This document shows positions 11,691-24,131 of a stretch of DNA of 64,000 nucleotides, in pieces. The notes below the pieces were generated by a model. The model saw only the letters and a list, made by a program, of their open reading frames with translations, was not told where the DNA came from and ran no database searches. Positions within the stretch are counted from its first letter, which is position 1. Each line of letters opens with the position of its first letter. Source of the DNA: Rhinopithecus roxellana. Lineage: Eukaryota > Chordata > Mammalia > Primates > Cercopithecidae. The stretch is from positions 94,394,089-94,458,088 of the forward strand of contig NC_044551.1 of assembly GCF_007565055.1 (NCBI RefSeq). The letters run 5' to 3'. The position numbers were made by a program, and so were the translations under genes.

Positions 11691-12814
11691 CTATTTTATA
11701 ATAAGAACTTACGAATATCATGATTATTTTACTACCATTTCTGAAAAATGTAAGTTTAGGAAACGTCTCCTTCTGAATAACATTAAGTGGATAGACATCT
11801 ATAAGAAATAATCATTTAAACTTTTCAAATAAACACATAATTAAAACATTGCAGGACTAGACATATTTATAACCTATGTTTAAAAAGTAAGTCATCCAAC
11901 AAAGAATAAATAAAAAACAAAATTTATGAAGTCCTTTAATATTTGTGCTAGATGGTGCAAAATTATTATATATAATCTATAGTCATCATCATTATTCTGA
12001 AGATGGCAAGCAAAAATGGATATGAAGATTTCCATTTGGTAGAAAAGTATATTCTAAAATAATCAAGAGAATAGATACAACTTTTTGTCGTGAGAATAAG
12101 ATGCTGAATTTTTTACAGTTGGAGAGGTTGTAATATACAAAAAGTGTGTGCTTCATATCCCTCAGGTATATTATGACAAGTTAAAAACTATGTGAGAATG
12201 GAAGATACACTTTATAAACTAGCAAGCTCATAATCGTTAGAGTACTCATGCAGAGCTTAAATTCTTATGGACTTGTGCTATTGGGGAAATGAGTCCTAAA
12301 AATGTCTAAATTCTCATTTGAAGATATAATTTTGTGATTTTATGCCTATGCTAATGACTTCTCATTAGGTAGTATATATATATAATTTTTATTTAAAATA
12401 TAATGAAGTGTGATTTTATATCAGCTAAATCGTTAATATACAAGCAGTAACTAGTTTGGAATTGTGTAACAGAAAAGTCAACTGAAATTTTTGCAAGGAT
12501 AATTGAGTGGTTCATTAAATGAATTTTTTATATAAAATAGATATTAGAAAGATTGAAAAGTGGCCAAAGGGCCTTTCTGATTGTACTTTGTAATATAAAG
12601 AGATGGTTTCCTGCTATGGCTGGTGTCCTTGCAGGAGTGGGAATGTCATAGTAATATTCAACCCAACATGCTTCCTCATAAAGTCCAGTTAGATTTTAAT
12701 GATGCTTTCTGAAGTTCTTCCAAAAACAAAAAATAATAATAAGGAACCTTCTTTCCCAAAAGATACAAACACGTCTATCCTCATATATCACTGGTCTGAA
12801 TGGACCACAGTCTT
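11691..12814. other. AT-rich unclassified sequence
   Basis: No gene or named repeat is recognised in about 1.1 kb. Confidence 0.4.
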
Positions 12815-13312
12815 TTCTAGTAAAAGACTGCGGCAAGAGTTATAAAACTGTTATAAGACCAACAGGTTTGTAGGACTGCTGCACAGCAACAGAGCATTAC
12901 GCTGAGACAGCAGAACTTGCAGCAGAGAAAGAGTTTAATGATCACAGGGCACTGAGCGAGGGATGGAAGGAGAACTTCAAATCCATCCCGTCTTCTGGTT
13001 TCGGGATTTTGAGGGGATCATGGAGGGAAAGGGAACTGGAAATTTGGGGTCATTGATTGGTATGGCTATTGGAATGTGGAAACTGCATTTTTTTGGCGAG
13101 TCAGCTATTTGTAGGATCTTTCAAACCAGCTAGTATGAGTAGTTTCACTGGTATGCAGAACCTAAAGGAATATCTCAAAATGAAAAGTTAATATTTCTTA
13201 ATATTCAAGTTGTTATCTATAGAGCAGTTAAGTCAATCATAATCTTGTAACAAGGTCTATGTGATTCTGAGGCAATAAGCAAGCAACTATGTGGGAGTAA
13301 GTCAGAGAGTGT
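12815..13312 (-). mobile_element. Possible retroviral LTR remnant
   Basis: On the minus strand, 'taaactctttctctgctgcaag' and neighbouring 'gctgtgcagcagtcc' resemble the promoter/R region of an ERV LTR that I have seen in primate genomes but cannot name. No target duplication was found, and both edges are uncertain. Confidence 0.35.
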
Positions 13313-13315
13313 ATT

Positions 13316-13512
13316 ACTCTCTTCTCACATTGCCATAAAAAAACTACCTGAGACTGGGTAATTTATGGTGAAAAGAGGTTTAATTGATTCACAGTTCCAC
13401 AGGCTGTATAGAAAGCATGGTGAAGAGGCCTCAGGAAACTTACAATCAGGGAGGAAGGCAAAGGGGAAGCAAGCATGTCTCACCATAGCGAAGCAGGAGA
13501 GGGAGAGCAAAT
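13316..13512 (-). mobile_element. MST/THE1-type MaLR LTR, 3' part
   Basis: Antisense copy of the MaLR LTR 3' half: 'tactctcttctcacattgcc', 'acctgagactgggtaattta', 'aagaggtttaattgattcac' and 'gaggcctcaggaaacttacaatc'. It ends prematurely near 13512, so the 5' half of the LTR is missing. Confidence 0.85.
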
Positions 13513-15567
13513 AAATCAACACAGAAACCAAAAAAACAAAACAAAATGTGTGGAAGAGAGAAGGTGACATTGAGGGCATAGAGTGCACAGACACAAGTGA
13601 GGTAGTCTTGAGAAGACGACGCTTCTGAAGGAGAAGCAGGTGAAAGGGAAGCTGCAGGTGAACTTTGAAAGCAGGTGGCAGAGGAAAAAGAAACAGAAAA
13701 GGAGATCTCACAGGATCCTGAGAAGGAAGACTTGGACCAAGGGAATAGAGTGAGCCTTAAATGTACTTCATTCTAGATCTAAGATTCCAATAAAACAGGA
13801 ACAAGGATGAAAACTAAGATATAAATATTTAACATACTGTCACACTAGAAATAATGCAACTAAAACCATGGGAGGGGAACAAAGTGGGGAAGAGAAACAG
13901 CACATTAATGGTAGAAGCAGTAGATGGAAATAAAAAACATCATCGCCACTAACACAAGGATAATAAAAGGGTAAATATGGAAACAGGGGGTTAAGTGTCC
14001 CAAAAAACATATGAGCACAAAGGTAACCACTAGAACAAAAATATAAACATTTTTAAATTCCAAAAGAATTTATAAAGAACAAAAACAAGACAGCAACCAG
14101 TACAAAAAATAAAGCAGGGCGAACAAAATGTATTACACAAAGTAATAATTATAACAGAATAATAAGACAGAGAAGACATCAAACTGACCTATCCCGTCAA
14201 TAAAAAAATTATAAAATTATCGTAGCCACTTATTTACAAAAAAAAAAATTTCAATTCAACTTACAAAGATTTGTTTACTGTATATAAGACACAATGCATT
14301 AACACAAGATAATTCAGGTGGCTAAAAATAAAGAGATTGACAAAAGAATACCAGATAAATGAAAATAAAGAGAAAGCAGAATTTGTATTCTTAATAATAA
14401 ACAGCTTAAAATGCATGCCAGAATAACCGGAGGAGCCAAGGGAAGACACGTTTCGATGTTAAATAATGAATCACAGTAAAGATATAAACCAGTATACACA
14501 ATCACCAGATAAGACAGAAACTTTGTAAAGCAGAAACAATAGTAGATTCAAGGAACCATAGATAGAAATAAACTAATAAAAGTAATTTAAATAAATAAGA
14601 AGCCACCACTGTCAGCATAATGCTGATAAAACTGACAAGATGTAAGACCTAACTGCATCATGAGTAAAGTCATTGGTAAATACACATATCAAACTATATA
14701 CCCTAATCATAGAGAATAAAAATTATTTTTATGCACTTAGAATCTTTATTTTTTAAATGTTATGAAGAGAACAGCAATAAATGCCATAGAGTAGAAATAG
14801 TTTTTAAAATTTCTAATAATAATACATTAAAACCAGATATCTGATAGTAATTGCAAAGCCAAAGGCCATTTTAACTGAAAATTAAATGAAAATATTATAT
14901 TTGATACCTCTTGCTTGAAATTGGTATATAAAAAATGTAATAAAAGAATCATAATACATACCATATTACTACACGTTGTATATTTAAAACAGTGAAGCAC
15001 ATATTTTATGCCTGAAACATGTATAATCAAAAATTAAAAAAAAAATAAAATCCAATCTCAACATAGCAAAAAAGTACAAGGATAGAAATCATAAATAAAA
15101 AATCAGAAATTATAAGACTAAAAACAGAAAGATAAAATTACTAATTCTAAGTCCTCTTTTTGATTAAATAAACAACGAAACAAGCAACCTACTATCAAAC
15201 CTAGTAAATAAAGATATAGAGTACAAATCTAGAAAAATTAAGATGTGAGAGAAAGAACTTGCAACAAATTATATTAGCAAACGAGATTTTGCAATCTTTA
15301 TGTAAATAAATTGAGAACAGAAAACAAATAGAAGTATATAATTTATCAAATTTGAGCCCATAATCAAATATATCAATTTCTGTTGATGAAGAGAAATAGT
15401 TATTAACAGATTATACTGTATAAAAGTATAATTCTGGCTAGTTTAATCTTCAAAAACCACATAGGCTTAATACTCAATGAATTATTCCAGAGCATATAGA
15501 ATGAAGAAAAATGTCCAAATTATTTTTGTGACTAAAGGGTAACATTTATATCTAATTTTGAAATTTT
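13513..15567 (+). mobile_element. AT-rich region, probably decayed L1M
   Basis: Purine-rich plus strand with scattered L1-like phrases ('acaaggatagaaatcataaat' near 15076, 'gcaacaaattatattagcaaac'-like near 15260, 'agagaagacatcaaactgac' near 14170). No continuous alignment can be seen by eye. Minus frames at 13325-15030 have no family resemblance. Confidence 0.35.
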
Positions 15568-15740
15568 AGCTTCCTAGATCTGCTTTCATAAAATTCCATA
15601 ACCTGAGGGACATAAAGAACAGACATTAATTTAATGTCTTACAGTTCTGGAGACTGGAAGTCCCAATTTAAGGACTCAGCAGGGCCATGTTCCCTCTGAA
15701 ACCTTAGGGGAATTTTTTCCAGCATCATAAGAAAAGCAGT
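15568..15740 (-). mobile_element. MLT1-type MaLR LTR fragment
   Basis: Antisense MLT1 3' part: 'gctttcataaaattccataacctg', 'ttacagttctggagactgg', 'aagtcccaa' and 'actcagcagggcc'. Boundaries are approximate. Confidence 0.75.
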
Positions 15741-17634
15741 CATGGTACACTAAAGTGCAAGATACAAATGAAGACAACTTGCAATTGAAGTTAATTCAAA
15801 AGAACATTCTGAATCATTTTATATAATACATATTTATAATTAAATAATTCAAAAATATTTATTTAAAGATTATTGATACAAAATAAAACATATTTGAAAG
15901 TTCTATCAGGATTCTAACAGTCTCTGCTTAGTTAGAAAGCAATCAAGCATTTTGAAAATATTCAATATGTAATTCAAGTATCAAGAAGATATAAGAAAAA
16001 ATATTTCTATGGTCGTAGACTTATGATTAAATTTGTGGCAAAATATATATCTACTAAATGAGAAAATAACTTAGAGGACATAAATTTGAAAACTGATAAA
16101 TATTTCAGTGTGTCAAATAAAAATAAGTTTCTGATTTACCTAAAATGTAAAATTCAAAGCTTAGGATATAGTATATTGGGTTTTGTTTATCTTGAAGTCT
16201 TGGAAAAAGCAGCATCTGAAATAATATATCAAAATTTATTATCAGAGTGCAATGGATTAAATATTGTGTTCATGTGTACAGAGTGACCATAAAATGTGAG
16301 ATACAAAGTCTGAAGTTATGGTCAAATATTTAGAAAAATAATGGAAAGTTGTATTTACCTCTATGTTAGTCTATTTATCTGTGCATGATTAAATAACAGA
16401 TACAAATTAATTATCACATTATCTTTTTGTTATATTGGATATTTTGTCATCTTCATCAAAGAAAATAAGAAAGATTTTAATAATACATTTGAAAAGTTGG
16501 CACTTAAAATTATAAAACATAGACAATATCTGTAGCTTGAATGGAAGTGTGTCTGGTATTTGGATACATAAATCAAGTTGAAATTTTAGCAAGTCTCAGA
16601 TAGTCATTGTCACAGAAATAGAGATTTGAAAGTACTTGGGTATTGACAAAAAAACCCATAAATTTTATCTTAATATGTTACATTATGACAGAGATGAAAA
16701 TTGTCATGTAATGGGAGAATAAATAAATATTTGATTAATCCAAACTGTCAAATTTATTGGAGCAAAAGAATGATTCCATAATTTAGATTATGAGATACTG
16801 AATATAAAAATATATATATATATATAATGAATAAGTATAATAGGCTAGTATGCATAGAGTTAAATTTCTTCTGATTGGAAGTATGTATAAAGCACCTAGC
16901 TAGCTATTTTTAGAGTAGCTCTAAGGTATTCAGGCATTACTAACTTTGCAGAGATGACATTGGAAGACAGAAAAAAAAGAGCTGGTGTGATTTTCACTTA
17001 ATAAGAAGCTTAATTATTCCTTGTAGCTCAAGCTTGAACAAATGGTTGTATTAGTTCTGCATAGCATATGATGAATTTTGATTGTGACCTTACTTACAAG
17101 TGAATACTTTTCTCTAATAGAGAATATAACTTATTTTATCTGAATATTGTGTATGTATTATTCACTGTAAACTTTTGTGGTAATGGAAATGCAAACAAAA
17201 CACCCCCTGTAGAAGTTATTGATGTTGTACTTAGAAAAGTATAGTGTGGTATGCATTATGTGATTTGCTGGGTGATTTTATAATATATATATTATATGCA
17301 TACATATCTTGAATTCTTAATATTTTTGTTCCATCACCATACACAGACTGTACAATGCTTTATTTTAAAAAACAACATTTATGTGTGTTTAAGTATTACT
17401 TTTACAATAACTATTCATTATCTCCTATAAATATGACTTTGTATTTGTAAGATAGATATTGCATCATATAATAATAAAATAAATAAAACATTAAAATGTA
17501 TATACTAATGCATATATAAAAACATATACATAAGCTAAGGTATAAACATATCCTAATGACTAGATAAATTCTATCAGAAGATTTTAAAATGGAAATTAAG
17601 TTTTTAAAAATTATTTTGAACTGAATCTTTCAGG
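15741..17634. other. AT-rich unclassified sequence
   Basis: About 1.9 kb of low-GC DNA with short TA-rich runs (16809-16827, 17283-17292). No gene or named repeat is recognised. The 66-residue frame at 16086-16286 has no visible family. Confidence 0.45.
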
Positions 17635-18389
17635 GTCAGAGGTGTACGTACCCTCAAGCACAATTTCTCCCTTGTGTTACAAACGATTCAATTACACTCG
17701 TTTTTTTACACTCAATTACATAATTATTTTAAAAGGCACAATCCAATTATTATTGACTATAGCCACCCTGTTGTGCTATCAAATAGTAGGTCATTCTTTC
17801 TTTCTATGTTTTTTACCCACCTACCACCACCGCAGACCCCCACTACCCTTCCCTACCTCTGGTAACCGTCCTTCTATTCTCTCTCTCCATGAGTTCAACT
17901 GTTTTGATTTTTAGATTCCACAAAAACATGAGAATATGTGATGCTTATCTTTCTGTGTCTGCTTATTTCACTTAACATAATGATCTCCAGTTCCATCCAC
18001 ATTATTGCAAGTGACAGGATTTCATATCTTTTTTTTTTTTTTTTTTTTTTGTAGATGGAGTCTCTTCCTGTTGCCCAGGCTGGAGTGCAATGGCACAATC
18101 TCAGCTCACTGCAACCCCCACCTCCCAGGATCAACCAATTCTCTTGGCTCCGCCTCCCAAGTAGCTGGGATTACAGGTGCCTGCCATCATGCCCAACTAT
18201 TTTTTGTATTTTTAGTAGAGACAGGGTTTCACCATGTTGGCCACGCTGGTCTTGAATGCCTGACCTTGTGATCTGCCTGCCACAGCCTCCCAAAGTGCTG
18301 GGATTACAGGCATGAGCCACCGCCCCTGGTTTTCATTCTTTTTAATGGCTAAATAGTACTCCATTGTGTATATGTACCACATTTTCTTT
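17635..18389 (-). mobile_element. L1MA-type LINE (element A), 3'UTR and ORF2 end
   Basis: Antisense L1 3' region with phrases typical of L1MA: 'tgactatagccaccctgttgtgctatcaaa', 'tctggtaaccgtccttctattctc', 'cacttaacataatgatctccagttccatcc' and 'aatagtactccattgtgtatatgtaccac'. An AluS interrupts it at 18029-18330. It stops at the 16-bp target site of L1 element B and resumes at 23702. This is the 3' end of an element that extends to about 31785. Confidence 0.92.
18029..18330 (-). mobile_element. AluS insertion inside L1 element A
   Basis: Antisense Alu with T-tract 18029-18050 and a full two-arm body. The flanking L1 reads through as 'ggatttcat' / 'ttcattctttttaatggc', implying an imperfect target duplication of about 8-10 bp. 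The middle-aged sequence fits AluS. Confidence 0.9.
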
Positions 18390-18599
18390 CTTTTGTTAAA
18401 TTATACTTTAATATCTGGGATACATGTGCAGAATTGTAGGTTTGTTACGTAGGTATACACATGACATGATGATGTGCTGCACCCATCAACTCGTCATCTA
18501 CACTAGGTATTTCTCTTAAAGCTACCCCTCCTCTAGCCCTCCAACCCCCACAGGCCCTGGTGTGTGATGTTCCCCTCCCTGTGTCCATGTGTTCTCATT

Positions 18600-19944
18600 G
18601 TTCAACTCCAACTTACGAGCGAGAACATACAGTGTTTGGTTTTCTGTTCCCGTGTTAGTTTGCTGAGAATGGTTTCCAGTTTCATCCATGTCCCTGCAAA
18701 GGACATGAACTCATCCTTTTTTATGAATGCATAGTATTCCATGGTGTATATGTGCCACATTTTCTTTATCCACTCTATCATTGCTGGGCATTTGGGTTGG
18801 TTCCAAGTCTTTGTTCTTGTGAATAGTGCTGCAACAAACATATGTGTGCATATGTCTTTATAGCAGACTGATTTATAATCATCTGAGTATATGCCCAGTA
18901 ACGGGATTGCTGGGTCAGATTGTATTTGTGGTTCTAGATCCTTGAGGAATCACCACACTCTCTTCCACAATGGTTGAACTAAGTTACACTCCCACCAACA
19001 GTGTAATACCATTTCTATTTCTTCACATCCTGTCCAGCATCTGTTGTTTCCTAACTTTCTAATGATTGCTATTCTAACTGGTATGAGATGGTATCTAATT
19101 GTGGTTTTGATTTGCATTTCTCTAACAATCAATGATGTTGAGCTTTTTTTTTCCACACGTTTGTTGGCCACATAAATGTCTTCTTTTGAGAATTGTCTGT
19201 TCATATCCTTTGCCCACTTTTTAATAGCATTATTTTTTTCTTGTAAATTTGTTTAAGTTCCTGGTAGATTCTGTATATTAGCTCTTTGTCAGATGGATAG
19301 ATTACAAAAATGTTCTCCCATTCTGTAGGTTGCCTGTTCACTCTGCTGATAATTTCTTTTGCTGTGCCGAAACTGTTTAGTTTAACTAGATCCCATTTGT
19401 CAATTTTGGCTTTTGTTGCCATTGCTTTTGGTGTTTTAATCATGAAGTTTTGCCCATGCCTATGCCTGAGTGGTATTGCATAGGTTTTCTTCTAGGATTT
19501 TTATGGTTTTAGGGTTTACATTTAAGTCTTTCATCCATCTTGAGTTAATTTTTGTATTAGGTGTAAGGAAGGGGCCCAATTTCAGTTTTCTGCATATGGC
19601 TAGCCAGTTTTCCCAACACCATTTATTAAATAGGGAATCCTTTCCCCATTGCTTGTTTTTGTCAGTTTTGTCAAAGATCAGATGGTTGCAAATGTGTGGT
19701 ATTACTTCTGAGGCCTCTATTCTGTTCCATTGGTCTATATACCTGTATTGGTACCAGTACCATGATGTTTTGGTTACTGTAGCCTTGAAGTATAGCTTGA
19801 AGTCAGGTAGCATAATGCCTCCAGCTTTGTTCTTTTTGCTTAAGATTGTCTTGGCTAAATGGGCTTTTTTTGGCTCCATATAAAATTTAAAGTACTTTTT
19901 ACTAATTCTGTGAGGAAAGTCAATGGTAGCTTGATGGGAATAGC
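18600..19944 (-). pseudogene. L1 element B ORF2, C-terminal part
   Basis: Minus-strand frames carry the ORF2 C-terminus: 19460-19879 (MEPKKAHLAKTILSKKNKAG, NRIEASEVIPHICNHLIFDK), 18950-19204 (zinc-knuckle-like region with WWECN near the end) and 18602-18841 (EWIKKMWHIYTMEYY). They are separated by frameshifts and stops. The region downstream of the RT domain is therefore recognisable but not translatable as one protein. Confidence 0.9.
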
Positions 19945-19969
19945 ATTGAATCTATAAATTAGATTCAAT
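19945..19969. repeat. Palindrome at the L1 reverse-transcriptase deletion junction
   Basis: ATTGAATCTA (19945-19954), a 5-base centre TAAAT, then TAGATTCAAT (19960-19969): a perfect 10-bp inverted repeat. The left arm belongs to L1. The right arm does not fit the L1 sequence I expect on either side of the deletion. Confidence 0.8.
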
Positions 19970-20098
19970 GGTCTCTGATGATAGTTTGTATTTCTGTGGG
20001 ATCAGTGGTGATATCTTCTTTATCATTTTTATGGTGTCCATTTGATTCTTCTCTATTTTATTCTTTACTAATCTGACTAGCAGTCTATCTAGTTTGTT

Positions 20099-20105
<7 letters not shown>

Positions 20106-20129
<24 letters not shown>

Positions 20130-20130
20130 A
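20106..20130 (+). repeat. Poly-A tract in L1 element B
   Basis: About 25 A inside antisense ORF2 where L1 normally has a short A run. It is a slippage expansion. Confidence 0.9.
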
Positions 20131-20199
20131 CAGCTCCTGGATTCATTGCTTTTTTAAGAGGTTTTTCATGTCTCTATCTCCTTCAGTTCTGCTCTGATC

Positions 20200-21275
20200 T
20201 TAGTTACTTCTTGTCTTCTGCTAGCTCTTGAATTTGTTTGCTCTTGCTTCTCTAGTTCTTTTAATTGTGATGTTAGGGTTTCGATTTTAGATCTTTCCTG
20301 CTTTCTCCTGTGGGCATTTAGTGTTATAAATTTCCCTCTAAACTCTGCTTTAGCTGTGTCCCAGAGATTCTGGTACGTTGTATCTTTGTTCTCATTGGTT
20401 TCAAATAAGTTATTTATTTCTGCCTTAATTTCGTTATTTACCTAGTAGTCATTCAGGAGCAGGTTGTTCAGTTTCCATGTAGTTGTGTCGTTTTCAGTGA
20501 GTTTCTTATTCCTGAGTTCTAATTTGATTGCACTGTGGTCTGAGAGACTGATTGTTACGATTTCCGTTCTTTTGCATTTGCTGAGGAGTGTTTTATTTTT
20601 GATTATGTGGTTAATTTTAGAATGAAAGTGATGAGATGGTGAGACAAATGTATATTCTGTTGATTCAGGGTGGAGAGTTATGTAGATGTCTGTTAGTTCT
20701 GCTTGGTCCAGAGCTGAGTTCAACTCCTGAATATCCTTGTTAATTTTGTGTCTTGTTGATCTGTCTAATATTGACAGTGGGGTGTTAAAGTCTCCCACTA
20801 TTATTGTGTGGGAGTGTAAGTCTCTTTGTAGGTCTTTAAGAAGTTGCTTTATGAATCTGGGTGATCCTGTATTGGGTGCATATACATTTAAAATAGTTAG
20901 CTCTTCTTGTTCACTGATCCCTTTACCATTGTGTAATGTCCTTCTTTGTCTTTTCTGATCTTTGTTGGTTTAAAATCTGTTTGATCAGAGACTAGGATTG
21001 CAAACCCTGTTTTTTCTTTGTTTGTTTGTTTCTTTTTTCTTTTTTCTTTCCATTTGCTTGGTAAATCTTCCTCCATCCCTTTATTTTGAACCTATGTGTG
21101 TCTTTGTTTATGAGATTGGTCTCCTGAGTACAGCACACTGGTGGGTCTTGACTCTTTATTTAATTTGCCAGCCCTTGTCTTTTAATTGGGGCATTTAACC
21201 TGTTTACATTTAAGGTTAATAGTGTTATGTGTGAATTTGATCCTGTCATTATGATGCTAGCTGGTTATTTTGCCT
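20200..21275 (-). pseudogene. L1 element B ORF2, endonuclease part
   Basis: The endonuclease domain starts near 21270: LNAPIKRQGLAN is readable at about 21160-21195 on the minus strand. The frame 20442-20798 holds MGDFNTPLS and, further on, SDHSAIKLEL, the two conserved blocks of L1 apurinic-endonuclease-like domains (catalytic Asp/Asn and Asp-His). Upstream frames are broken. The domain is followed by a short linker and then the RT deletion. Confidence 0.9.
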
Positions 21276-21329
21276 GTTAATTGATGCAGTTTCTTCATAG
21301 TGTCCATGATCCTTAAAATTGGGTATGTT

Positions 21330-22342
21330 TTTGCAGTGGCTGATACCAGTTTATCCTTTCCATTTTTAGTGCTTCCTTCAGGAGATCTTAGAAGGCAGGC
21401 CTGATGGTGACAAAATCTTTCAGCATCTGCTTGTCTGTAAAGGATTTTATTTCTCCCTTGCTTATGAAGCTTAGGTTGGCGGGATATGAAATTCTGTGTT
21501 GAAAGTTCTTCTCTTTAAGAATGTTGAATATTAGCCCTCACTGTCTTCTGGCCTGTAGGGTTTCTGCAGAGAGATCTGCTGTTAGTCTGATGGGCTTCCC
21601 TTTGTGGGTAACCCAACCTTTCTCTCTAGCTGCTCTTAACAATTATTCTTTCTTTTCAACCTTGGTGAATCAGATGCTTATGTGTCTTGGGGTTGCTCTT
21701 CTTGAGGAGTATCTTTGTGATGTTCTCTGTATTTCTGGAGTTTGAACGTTGGCCTGTCTTGCTAGGTTGAGGAAGTTCTTCTGGATAATATCCTAAAGAG
21801 TGTTTTCCAACTTGGTTCCATTCTGCCCGTCACCTTCAGGTACACCAATCAAACCTAGGTTTGGTCTTTTCACATAGTAACATATTTCTTGGATGCTTTG
21901 TTCATTTCCTTTTATTCTTTCTTCTCTAATCATGTCTTCATGCTTTATTTCATCAAGTTGATCTTCAGTCCCTGATACTCTTTCTTCTGTTTGATCTATT
22001 CAGCTATTGATACTTGTGTATGCTTCAAGAAGTTCTCATGCTGTGTTTTTCAGCTCCATCAGGTCATTTATGATCTTTTCTAAATTGGTTATTCTAGTTA
22101 GCAGTTCTTCTGACCTTTTTTCAAGGTTCTTAGCCTCCTTGCATTGGGTTAGAAAGTGCTCCTTTAGCTCGAAGAAGTTTGTTATTACCCACCTTCTTAA
22201 GCCTACCTCTGTCAATTTGTCAAATTCATTCTCCATCCAGTTTTGCTTCCTTGCTGGCGAGGAGTTGTGACCCTTTGGAGGAGAAGCATTCTGGTTTTTG
22301 GAATTTTTAGCCTCTTTGCACTGTTTTTTTCCTTCTCTTCAT
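21330..22342 (-). pseudogene. L1 element B ORF1 remnant
   Basis: The minus strand encodes a broken ORF1, the RNA-binding coiled-coil protein of L1. The 22036-22236 frame shows a heptad-rich segment (ITNLEKIINDLMELKN near its end), which is the coiled coil. The likely start codon lies at 22342-22340. Stops and frameshifts separate it from the C-terminal half. Confidence 0.8.
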
Positions 22343-23685
22343 GGATTTATCTACTTTTGGTTTTTGATGTTGGCGACCTTCAGATGTGACTTTTGTGTGG
22401 ATGTCCTTTTTGTTGATGTTGATGCTATTCCTTTCTGTTTGTTGGTTTTTCTTCTAACCATGAGATCCCTTTGCTGCAGGTGTGCCAGAGTTTGCTGGAG
22501 TGCTGGAGGTCCACTCCAGACTTTGTTTGCCTGGGTGTCACCAGAGAAGGCTGCAGAACAGCAAATATTGCTGCTTGTTCCGTCCTCTGGAAGTTTGGCC
22601 CAGAGGGGCACCCACCAGATGCCAGCTGGAGCTGTCCTGTATGAGGCTTCTGTTCACCCCTGCTGGGAGGTGTTTGCCAGTCAGGAGACATGGGCGTCAG
22701 GGACCCACTTGGGGAGGCAGTCTGTCTCTTAGCAGAGCTTGAGCGCTGTGCTGGGAGATCCGTTGCTCTCTTCAGAGATGGTGGGCAGGAACATTTACAT
22801 CTGCTGAAATTGTGCCCACAGCTGCTCCTTCCCTCAGGTGCTCTGTCCTGGAGAGATGGGAGTTTTATCTATAAGCCCATGACAGGGGCTGCTGCCTTTC
22901 TTTCAGAGACGCCCTGCCCAGAGAGGAGGAATCTAGAGAGGCAGTCTGGCTACAGTGGCTTTGCCAAGCTGCAGCGGGCTCTGCCCAGTCTGAACTTCCC
23001 AGCAACTACTTTTACACTGTGAGGGAAAACTGCCTCCTCAAGCTGCAGTAATGGTGCATATCCTTACCTTCACCAAGCTCGAGCATCCCAGTTCAACTTC
23101 AGACTGCTGTGCCGGCAGCAAGAATTTCAAGTCAGTGGATCTTAGCTTGCTGTTCTCCATGGGGTTGGGATTCACTGAGCTGGACCACTTGTCTCCCTGG
23201 CTTCAGCCCCCTTTCCAGGGGAGTGAACGGTTCTGTCTCCCTGGTGTTTCCAGTGCCACTGGGGTATGAAAAAAACTCGTGCAGCTAGCTGGGTGCCTGC
23301 CCAAATGGCCATCCAGTTTTGTGCTTGAAACCCAGGGCCCTGGTGGTGTAGGCACCTGAGGGAAATCTCCTGGTCTGCAGGTTGCAAAGACTGTAGGAAA
23401 AGCGTAGTATCTGGGCTGGAATGCACCATTCCTCAAGGCACAGTCCCTCATGGCTTCCCTTGGCTAAAGGAAGGAGTCCCATGATCCCTTTTGCTTCCCA
23501 GGTGAGGCAACACCTCACCCTGCTTTGGCTTGCCCTCTGTTGGCTGCACCCACTGTCTAACCAGTCCCAATGATTTGAGCTGGGTACCTCAGTTGGAAAT
23601 ACAGAAATCGCCCACCTTCTGTGTTGATCTCACTGGGAGTTGCAGACCGCAGCTGTTTCTATTCAGCCTTCTTGCCAGCCACCCT
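22343..23685 (-). promoter_or_regulatory. L1 element B 5'UTR (fossil internal promoter)
   Basis: GC-richer region matching the L1 5'UTR in order: 'gaggtccactccagactttgtttgcctgggt' near 22505, 'cgtcagggacccactt' near 22693, 'ggtgaggcaacacctcaccctgctt' near 23500 and 'gtacctcagttg' near 23584. In active L1s this region holds a sense and an antisense promoter. Here CpGs are mostly decayed to TG/CA. Many open frames of 60-144 residues on both strands are by-products of its composition. Confidence 0.88.
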
Positions 23686-23701
23686 GTACCACATTTTCTT
23701 T

Positions 23702-24131
23702 GTCTATTCATCTGTTGATGGACACTTAGGTTACATCCAAATCTTGATTATAATAAACAATGTTACAGCAAACATGGTAGTGCAGGTATCTTTTTGATAT
23801 ACTGAGTTCCTTTCTGTTGTGTATATAGTCAGCAGTGGGATTGCTGGATCATACACAATAGCTGTATTTTAAGTTTTTTGAGGAACCTCTATACTGTTTT
23901 CCATAGTAGTTGTGCTAATTTCCATTCATTTCAGCTGTGTACAGGCTTCTATTTTTCTCCACATCCTCACCAGCATTCGCTATTGCCTGTTTTGTTTTTT
24001 TTTTTTTTTTTTTTGGATATAAGCCATTTTAACTTAGGTGAGAAGATATCTTATTGTAGCTTGATTTGCATTTCTCTGATGATCAGTGATGTTGAACAAT
24101 TTTTCATATGCCTATTTGCCATTTGTATATA
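23702..24131 (-). mobile_element. L1MA element A, middle segment
   Basis: Continues element A exactly after the element B target duplication: 'tgtctattcatctgttgatggacacttaggtt', 'cagcagtgggattgctgg', 'aggaacctctatactgttttccatag' and 'gatttgcatttctctgatgatc'. A T-run of about 20 (23996-24014) is expanded inside it. It ends at 'catttgtatatat', where L1 element C begins. Confidence 0.93.

Larger units (their letters stand above)
18390..23685 (-). mobile_element. Full-length-ended L1PA-type LINE (element B), RT-deleted
   Basis: A minus-strand L1 flanked by a perfect 16-bp duplication GTACCACATTTTCTTT (18374-18389 and 23686-23701), inserted in element A. The right end reads, on the minus strand, as the L1 5' terminus (AAGAAGGCTGAATAGAAACA near 23678-23659), so the 5' end is complete. 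The left end is the 3'UTR. Length is 5.3 kb instead of about 6.1 kb because ORF2 lacks roughly 1.1 kb covering the reverse transcriptase (junction 19945-19969). ORF1 and ORF2 contain many stops, so the element is dead. Confidence 0.95.

Noticed and set aside
13325..13711. 128-residue minus frame with hydrophobic stretches
   Set aside because: It begins in a MaLR LTR and continues in low-complexity purine-rich DNA (minus: pyrimidine-rich); hydrophobicity follows from composition.
22298..23022. Long plus-strand frames of 110 and 144 residues
   Set aside because: They lie antisense to the L1 5'UTR/ORF1 junction, have no independent start context or domain, and are explained by L1 composition.
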